This document shows, one piece after another, positions 58,081-64,000 of a stretch of DNA of 64,000 nt (positions are counted from its first letter, which is position 1; every line of letters starts with the position of its first letter). The notes below the pieces were generated by a model. It did not search any database, had not been told where the DNA came from, and saw nothing but the letters and a program-made list of their open reading frames with translations. This DNA is from Sphagnum compactum (lineage: Eukaryota; Bryophyta; Sphagnopsida; Sphagnales). The translations under genes were made by a program, and so were the position numbers. The stretch covers positions 9,110,271-9,174,270 of the forward strand of contig OZ234499.1 of NCBI GenBank assembly GCA_965153455.1, written 5' to 3'.

Positions 58081-59933
58081 CCCTAACCCTAATTTTTAAA
58101 ATAAAAAATCCCTAACCTAAAACCTCGCTTAATAAGCCTTACCAATCACCCTACACCCTAAATGCTAACAGAGACCCCTATTATTGAAAACCAAAACCAA
58201 GTATGTCCTAATCCTTGAGAAGGTTTTCATTCTTCAACATTTAGATACCTTGGGTGATTCTCACAAGGCATCATTCTCAGCCCAGCGAGAACTGACATGT
58301 CAAATTTCACTTAGGGTCTCACCATTTGTGATATCCATCGATTTTAAGGGTGAGAACCAGCTTGGAAACCTGGCTGGTTCTCACCTCATTGTTTGAGAAC
58401 CACCCAACACTGACCTTAATCTCTATTAGCCTGCTTGGACAGCACTAATCATACTTTTTGGCCTCCAGAGTCCCAGTTGATGCAAAATCACAATGGTTGG
58501 TTGCAAGTCCCACTCAAACCATTTCCTAGTCTAGACTCTTGACCTCCAAATTGCACATTTCATACAATACTAATATATACCAAGTGGATTTAAAGTTGGA
58601 AATTCAAGCAATACAGTAAAGATATTTGCTGATTTGTTTTTGAAAAAATAGTATAATGCTGCAAGGTAACATAATTTGAACAGACATATGAAGATTGAAT
58701 AGGCCTGTTTTGGGTTGCAAGATGCACTTGGCATACCTCCTTTTTGCCACCTTCTTGAGGAGAATCATTTGAGCAGATGATCACCTTGTTTTGGGGCCTC
58801 AATTTTGGGTTGTAAGCAGTTTTTTCTCGTGCCAGATTTTGAACTGTTGCGAAATTCTGGGAATTTTATGTCACAAATCCAAAGGTTTTCTGAAAAAAAA
58901 AGTTATGAAATTTTGAAAAAAAAAACATTAAAAATATGCCAGATTTCTATATAAGGATGTTTAATCTTTTTCCTTTCAAACTTGGCTAAATTGGCTTATG
59001 GATTATCAACACTACATCACAAAATTGAAAAAAGCCATTGGCGGTAAGCAAAGGTCTTTGACAAATAGTACCCATTAGGCCTCCACAATACACATACTGA
59101 CCACAACAAAAGCCACTGCCAGATCCTGAGCAGAAGGGTGGATTTACTTAGTTCTATTGATCAGAGCACATTTCATCAATAGTGGATAACCTGCAACCAA
59201 TGCAAAGCTGAGTACATGCATAAAATCAGCTCACAATGCAACCTCCCAGCATTGAGACAATATGTGTGACATATTCCAGAGCTTTGGATTATGAAACACT
59301 AGCAGATTGATGAAAATAAAACCACTGCATGAATGCCAGAGGGATCTTGTAAATGAGGGTGATCCTTCCAACATCATCTCATGAAAAATGCATCAAGGAG
59401 TTTGAAGTGGTGTAATTATAGAGTGCTTTTCAATTTTTGATTCCAGCAACCGCAAAGTGTAATATTGCCTTGTAGAGTCTACACCAACTCTTTGATATAC
59501 TTTCAAGAATTCTCATCATATTGCATCTTGCAAGTGGTGCTATTACTACTTGCATCAGTTGAAAAGTGGAAGGAAGCCAGTAATATTATGCACTCTGTAG
59601 ATTTGTTGCTCAATCTTTGTATGGAAACTATACCTTCAAACTCGTCTGCAGCTTGAATTCCTAATTAGACTTGCAGACTTGATCATCAACTGGACCTAGT
59701 GGGTCGATATTCAAGCTCCAATATGTCCTGCAGCTTCAACCAATGTACTGCCCACTTCCGTCGGCTTTAGACTTTTCAGAGAGAGAGCCCATCACGCTCT
59801 TTTATTGTAAGGTACCTTTGTTACCCTTTGTGAATAAATCCTTTTGACTAAGCCTTCCAATGGCTGATCACCGCCTTCGCTACATAACAAAATGGCCCCC
59901 CAGGAAAAAAATCTGACTCTTAAATATGTTAAA
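58081..59933. other. Gene-free stretch
   Basis: No gene is recognised. A weak third copy of the 13.8/51.7-kb dispersed repeat lies near 58840-59030. The frame at 59465-59656 lacks motifs. Confidence 0.45.
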
Positions 59934-59976
59934 TGGTGGAAGGTTCTCTAGATAAGCCCTTTACAGGCCTGAAATC

Positions 59977-60091
59977 TTGGAAGGTCCTCAAGATAGACCT
60001 TTAGGCACCTTAAATCCTACAAGGTCCTCAAGATAGGCCTTACCCCTATAGTAAGCACTTCAGCCCATGCTTGTTAAGAATAATTAACTTA
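59977..60091. repeat. ~118-bp repeat, left copy flanking the Harbinger element
   Basis: Near-colinear with 63083-63200: TGGAAGGT(C/T)CTCAAGATAG, CCTTA-ATCCT, AGGT(C/T)CTCAAGATAGGCC, CCTATAGT, CAGCCCA and TAATTAACTTAA. The left copy stops at the transposon boundary. Preceding bases 59938-59976 hold a further partial unit (GGAAGGTTCTCTAGATAAG), so this was a tandem array before the insertion. Confidence 0.85.
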
Positions 60092-60468
60092 AGGCCACTT
60101 TACACAAGGGTCCACGGAACAAAGTCCAATGAAATCAAGCATTCTTATTGATCAAGAGCTTTGAATTGGTCCCAAGGCCTTTAGAGAGAGATCTAGGATC
60201 AAGACAAATCAAATTGTGATTTAGCCTACATGGCATCATTTTGGAAGAAAACCAATTGGTCTAGACCAAAAAAAAAAGAGCTTAAATGAGAGAGTACATG
60301 GTTTAGAGAACCAAAATGCAAGTTAAGGTCCAAGGTTTTGCTCATTTCTACATTTTTTTTTTGGAGCTTTTTCATTATTTTTTTTACTCTTGTTGTTCAA
60401 ATTTTGTGAAAATGGAAGAAATGTTATGGATTAAGGACATTGTTGACAGCACATAAGCTCCCCCATTT

Positions 60469-61688
60469 TTGACCAATTCTAAAGTTGACTTGTTTGGTTT
60501 TGTGTATCCTCACAAGGTGGTTGCTAGGAGTGTATTTTCAGCATTTTCAAGTGCGCGAAACGGAGGTGAATTAAAAGGTGGGGCAAAAAATGGAGGTTTG
60601 AAGCATCAATTTTCACAAGTGGAAAGGGATTTGCATTTACAAAAGAGCCATAAACCAATTCCCATTCCAAAGAAGAGAACATTAAGGAAGTAAGTAGTTG
60701 TGGTGAAAGATGAAGATGAAAAAGGCGACAAAGCTAGAATAATTTGGGTGGATGGTGAAATATTACACCTCATTGCTTCAAGAGAAGAAATGGAGTTTGA
60801 AATTGCCAAAAATGAAAAAGGTAAATTTTGTTTTCATCCTTGAATTTTTTTTTTCAATTTTGAAACCCTAGCTATGCATGTCAACAGAATTTGCAACAAG
60901 TAAGAGAATTTTTTGCAAAAGATCAAATTCAAATTGGGTCAATTGGGCCTTTTAAAAGCCTTTACCTCTTGCCTTTAACCCCCTTTCCCCATTCACCTTG
61001 TTCAATTTGGTCACTATGACAATTGAGCTTTCATCTCCTTGGGAGAAGGGAGAAGAGCTAATCACCAAACCATCTTTATTTCAATCAATTTGAAATGTTT
61101 TCCATTTGCTTTATCCATGTATTGCATTTCTAATTTTTAAATTTCAAAAATTGTTTTCAACTTGTATTTCCTTCTTACCTCAATTGGTTTGTTTTTAGGG
61201 GTGGATACATGGCTAAAATTGTACACTCAAATGTTAGCTTCCATCCCTGGATTCTCGAAGACTCCAATTGTTTACAAATGAAAGTTTAACACAATTTATA
61301 AACAATATAAGGATGATTAGATTGTAAACAAAATCTTAGGTAATGATTATCATGAATGTCCTTGGTATTATGCATTGGATAGTTAATGGCATCAAAATGG
61401 AAATGCAATGAAACATGTGCGCACTTTTGCCAATGAAATTGAAGAAGTTATAGGCAATCCAAAATCCCAAGCAAATTTTGATAGTGCTTCAAAAGATGAG
61501 GGTAGTTAGGAGCCAATGGAGAAACCTTTCACTCCAAATGAAATTTTTTTTAAAAAAAACAAAACAAAAAAGCTTAATGTGTATGAACATTTTTCAACCA
61601 TGGTTGAAAATAATACAACCATGCTACAACAATTTGTTCAACCAATGTTTTATTCAAAACCATGGATGCCCAAATTGGACGTTTCATA
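60469..61688 (+). pseudogene. Harbinger ORF1, Myb/SANT-like DNA-binding protein (broken)
   Basis: Accessory protein thought to bind transposon ends and carry the transposase to the nucleus. The frame at 60469-60693 is basic and ends RTLRK-stop. The next exon-like stretch (about 60695-60831) reads RIIWVDGEILHLIASREEME and ends NEKG before a GTAAAT donor. After an AT-rich intron ending TTTTTAG at about 61198, one frame reads WLKLYTQMLASIPG, KFNTIYKQYKDD, ILGNDYHECPWYYALDS, WHQNGNAMKHV, and runs to about 61688. Three to four stops lie in this second part. The KFxTIYKQYKDDxI and GNDxHECxxYxALD blocks are those of plant Myb/SANT-like transposon proteins. Confidence 0.78.
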
Positions 61689-61737
61689 AATAAATTGTAA
61701 GTTACATAAAATGTGAACCTATGATTCATTCAACACA

Positions 61738-62825
61738 TTATGACCCATAATCAAATGATTTGGGAAGGCAATGTTGTTTTTTTTTGTTCAAATTAGATTC
61801 AAAGAAATTTTTTGCTAAAGCCTCATGAATTGCCATAACTTTTATCAACATCCTCTTGATTTTTTCTTCTTTTGCTTTCTCATTGGGATTGTTTTCCATG
61901 GTTATCAACACACGATCTTCATCTCCTTGATATTCCATGTCTTCCATGTCGTCTATGTCATTTTTATCATCTCCATCTACCATCTCTGGATTTTGTAACC
62001 TCTTCATTTGTTTGATTATTTTTTCAACAACCCAAAAAGTATTAGTTCTTTTCAAGTTCCCAAATGTTGCATTTGCTTCAATTTGTGCATCTCTATGAAC
62101 CTCCAAAGCCCAGTCCATGTCAAAGCCATCCAAGTTGGTAATGCACATGTTGTGTAAACATTTGCAAACCATGACCAAGTTTGGCATGTGACAAAATGGT
62201 ATGTTCACTTTCTTTAGTAAAATTTTGAATCTGCTTTCAACATTCCTAAAGCTCTTTCAATTGACATCCTTATACTAGATTATATACAATTCCAATGTGC
62301 TTTGTATATGGGTAGTCCATCTTTTTCACCTTTGAAGGGATAATAAAGCCATGGCCACATTGGATAAGCAATTTTTCCTATTAAATTATAAGGTAAAAAT
62401 TAGTTTTTCAACACATGGTTTCCTACATCTATTTTTTGAAAAAAAAACCCAATCATGGATATTTCTTGCCCACCCATAATCATAATCCCAAAAATTGCAC
62501 TTTGCATCTACACTCCCTTGAATCAATGTGGAATAAAGTTTCAAGTGCTTTTAATTGTTGAACATAATTCTCTCACTATAATTAATATTATATTTTTTGC
62601 AATGCCATAGACCTCTCCACACATATACAAAGAATTTTCATTACTTAATTGTGCAAGAGCAATTGCTACGATGTCAACAAACTCCATGAAAAATAACATT
62701 GCACTCATCATACTTCAGTGTTATCCAATAGCTACTTGTTGCAATACAACCACTTGTGCAATCACTGGATACATGGTCATAATAAAAATAAGAGCCGCCA
62801 ATATTTTGTGCCTACGTTCATCCAT
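61738..62825 (-). pseudogene. Harbinger (HARBI1-type) DDE transposase, broken by stops
   Basis: Reading from 62825 down: MDERRHKILAALIFIM, then IALAQLSNENSLYMCGEVYG and IIVRELCSTI (helix-turn-helix part), then a stop. GSVDAKCNFWDYDYGWARNI follows with the second-Asp region, then the block IAYPMWPWLYYPFKGEKDG, PIYKAHWNC, and MSIERALGMLK, the usual ERAFGRLK motif. The last 156 codons (62208-61738) hold the C-terminal PNLVMVCKCLHNMCI segment. At least three in-frame stops and frameshifts separate these pieces, so no functional enzyme is made. Identity with the family is clear from block order. Confidence 0.87.
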
Positions 62826-63082
62826 TGTGTGTAGTAAGAATTGTAATTTTAAAAATTAAGTAGTAATAATAAGTTTAACCTAATTTTCTCACATGTCAAT
62901 CACACATTTTTTATATTGGACCCTCAAATAGGACCCCACACCTTTAGACATACCCATTGTACCCTAAGAAAAAGTGAATTTTTTTCTTTAAAATGTGAAA
63001 AAGAGTCCAATCCAAGGTTCAATTTGCTTCAAATTGGTCCCTAGGTTTTTGGTCCCGGGACCCTTGCCTAAAGTGGCTCTTA

Positions 63083-63200
63083 AACTGGAAGGTTCTCAAG
63101 ATAGGACCTTAGGTACCTTAGATCCTGCGAGGTTCTCAAGATAGGCCCTACTCCTATAGTGAGGGACTCAGCCCACACTAATCAAGATTAATTAACTTAA
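63083..63200. repeat. ~118-bp repeat, right copy flanking the Harbinger element
   Basis: Uninterrupted counterpart of 59977-60091. It ends in TAATTAACTTAATTTGC, so it shows what the target site looked like before insertion. The transposon boundary in the left copy falls inside the same TTAACTTAA word. Confidence 0.85.
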
Positions 63201-63536
63201 TTTGCAACACTAATTTAATCCGTTTCTGCTAATCGGCACTTCTGACACTACGGGACGTACGTGAGGAGAAAGAATGGCGTGTGGATTTGTGTCGGATTTA
63301 TTCGACGATTGTTTTCTCGGATTTCTAGGTCGACGATGCGAAGCGCCAGATGCGCAGATTTGTTAGTAATTGCAGCCAATTTGCAGAAGGCGGAGAATGA
63401 AAATGGAAGAGAAGAGAGTTGATGGTCGTGGGCGGAGAAGCTTTTTGTGTGAGAGGAGTCTGTGTGTGAGGCAATCATCGCTTGGTAGACGGACCTGGAG
63501 CGCGGAGGCGCATCTGAAGCTTTAGGAACAATCACA
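63201..63536 (+). promoter_or_regulatory. Promoter and leader of the ABCC gene
   Basis: Composition rises in GC from about 63230, with CpGs (GGGACGTACGTGAGG at 63250-63264 holds two ACGT cores; CGACGATGCGAAGCGC at 63331-63346). This marks a gene start as in the NLR and GID4 leaders. No TATA box is clear. The transcription start is not determinable. Confidence 0.5.
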
Positions 63537-64000
63537 ATGGGGGTAAGAGATCACTCGCTCCTGTCTTTGTTCTGTAGACCAGTGGCGGGAGGAGTATGGG
63601 AGACGAAGCTTGCTTCTGGATTCGGCGCATATACTCCTTGTTTGGTTCAGTCCGTTGTCATTTCGCCTTCCAACCTCGTGCTGCTGCTGGTCGTTGTGTA
63701 CCGTATCTGTGGCCTCTGTTATGCGTACTCATCAGCTCCTCTCAGGTTCACAGTGCAGAAGCCGGCTGCAGGTCATTGCGTCGGGCTCTTGTTGGCCGCT
63801 TTCTGTGCCGTTGCACCTCTGCTGCAAATCGTGTTTGGCGTGTCTGCTGTCAATTTGGATGGCGAGAATTCGATGCCTCCCTTCGAGGTAACACATCTCC
63901 TCTTCTTCACATTCCCTGTAAAGCGGATTGCTTGGATCAGCGTCGAGACAGGAGGTTGTAGTTGTTGCCATATTGCTGAACATCGTGTGGTTCTTACTAG
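63537..64000 (+). CDS. ABC transporter C family (MRP/ABCC) protein, N-terminal part, cut by window end
   Basis: ABCC proteins are ATP-driven exporters of glutathione conjugates and other organic anions, usually on the plant vacuole membrane. The start ATG at 63537 opens a frame with CRPVAGGVWET, then FGAYTPCLVQS, LVLLLVVVYRI, GLLLAAFCAVAPLLQIVFGV and LDGENSMPPFE (to 63887, 117 codons). This is the TMD0 start of plant ABCC1/2-type transporters (CxPVxxGVW, FGAYTPC, LDxDGxxxPPFE). The frame choice differs from the longer overlapping frames and is set by this match. A GT after PPFE suggests a short intron 63888-63951 (64 bp) and a second exon from 63952 (EVVVVAILLNIVWFLL, hydrophobic). Reading on without splicing is also open but gives a poorer match. 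The rest lies outside the window. Confidence 0.9.
   Translation, partial: MGVRDHSLLSLFCRPVAGGVWETKLASGFGAYTPCLVQSVVISPSNLVLLLVVVYRICGLCYAYSSAPLRFTVQKPAAGHCVGLLLAAFCAVAPLLQIVFGVSAVNLDGENSMPPFEVTHLLFFTFPVKRIAWISVETGGCSCCHIAEHRVVLT

Larger units (their letters stand above)
60092..63079. mobile_element. PIF/Harbinger DNA transposon, full length but inactivated
   Basis: A 2,988-bp element with terminal inverted repeats. The left end is AGGCCACTTTACACAAGGG (from 60092). The right end, reverse-complemented, is GAGCCACTTTAGGCAAGGG (ending 63079). TTA lies on both sides (60089-60091 and 63080-63082), the 3-bp target duplication typical of PIF/Harbinger. Inside are two convergent genes in decay: a Myb/SANT-like ORF1 on the plus strand and a HARBI1-type transposase on the minus strand. 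This two-gene layout is characteristic of the superfamily. An internally deleted relative lies at 38645-39402. Confidence 0.87.

Noticed and set aside
59938-63200. LTR retrotransposon (flanking ~118-bp direct repeats)
   Set aside because: The repeats are not at the element boundary in the LTR sense, there are no gag/pol motifs, and the interior has Harbinger ends and genes.
63596-63983. Three other frames (121, 93 and 83 codons) over the ABCC first exon
   Set aside because: The ABCC frame from the ATG at 63537 matches the family (FGAYTPC, PPFE). The others are shadows.

Overview
This is nuclear DNA of a land plant. Five genes fit plant families: a chloroplast SRP43 gene with a transit peptide, a GID4 gene, a plant NLR immune receptor, an ABCC transporter and a PI-PLC-X protein. 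All but the PLC gene have GT-AG introns. The genes sit in two moderately GC-rich islands and at the right edge, separated by long AT-rich stretches full of decayed DNA transposons and tandem repeats. The gene density, polyQ/polyN-rich NLR leader and style of the NLR leucine-rich repeats suggest a non-seed plant (fern, lycophyte or bryophyte). That placement is inference only.

Layout. 0-19 kb: gene-poor. It holds two eroded Myb/SANT-like ORF1 remnants of PIF/Harbinger elements (about 0.6-1.1 and 15.8-16.6 kb), an inverted low-complexity block (3.06-4.03 kb), tandem dimers of 177 and 180 bp, and a degenerate ~160-bp array (11.8-13.0 kb). 19-25.2 kb: a six-exon NLR gene (+) with a GC-richer leader. 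25.2-34.5 kb: a pogo-type transposase relic, minisatellites, a 460-bp non-autonomous Helitron, and a 51-bp minisatellite. 34.8-37.3 kb: cpSRP43 (+, three exons). 38.6-39.4 kb: a deleted Harbinger derivative, followed by GID4 (+, seven exons, 39.7-43.8 kb). 46.75-47.76 kb: an intronless PI-PLC-X gene (-). 48-60 kb: gene-poor, with a hAT relic and a long low-complexity block. 60.1-63.1 kb: a complete-length but inactive PIF/Harbinger element with terminal repeats, TTA target duplications and two convergent genes. 63.5-64 kb: the first exon(s) of an ABCC (MRP-type) transporter (+), cut by the window end.

The five genes do not form a pathway. cpSRP43 delivers light-harvesting proteins to thylakoids. 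GID4 is the degron receptor of the CTLH/GID ubiquitin ligase. The NLR is a predicted immune receptor, the PLC-X protein a predicted membrane-associated phosphodiesterase, and the ABCC protein a predicted vacuolar or plasma-membrane exporter. The most unusual points are the N-terminal region of the NLR (no recognised TIR, CC or RPW8 signature), a relic of NLR exon 5 inside the next intron, a shared repeat in two GID4 introns just before the downstream exons, and the Harbinger element with its internally deleted sibling in the GID4 promoter.
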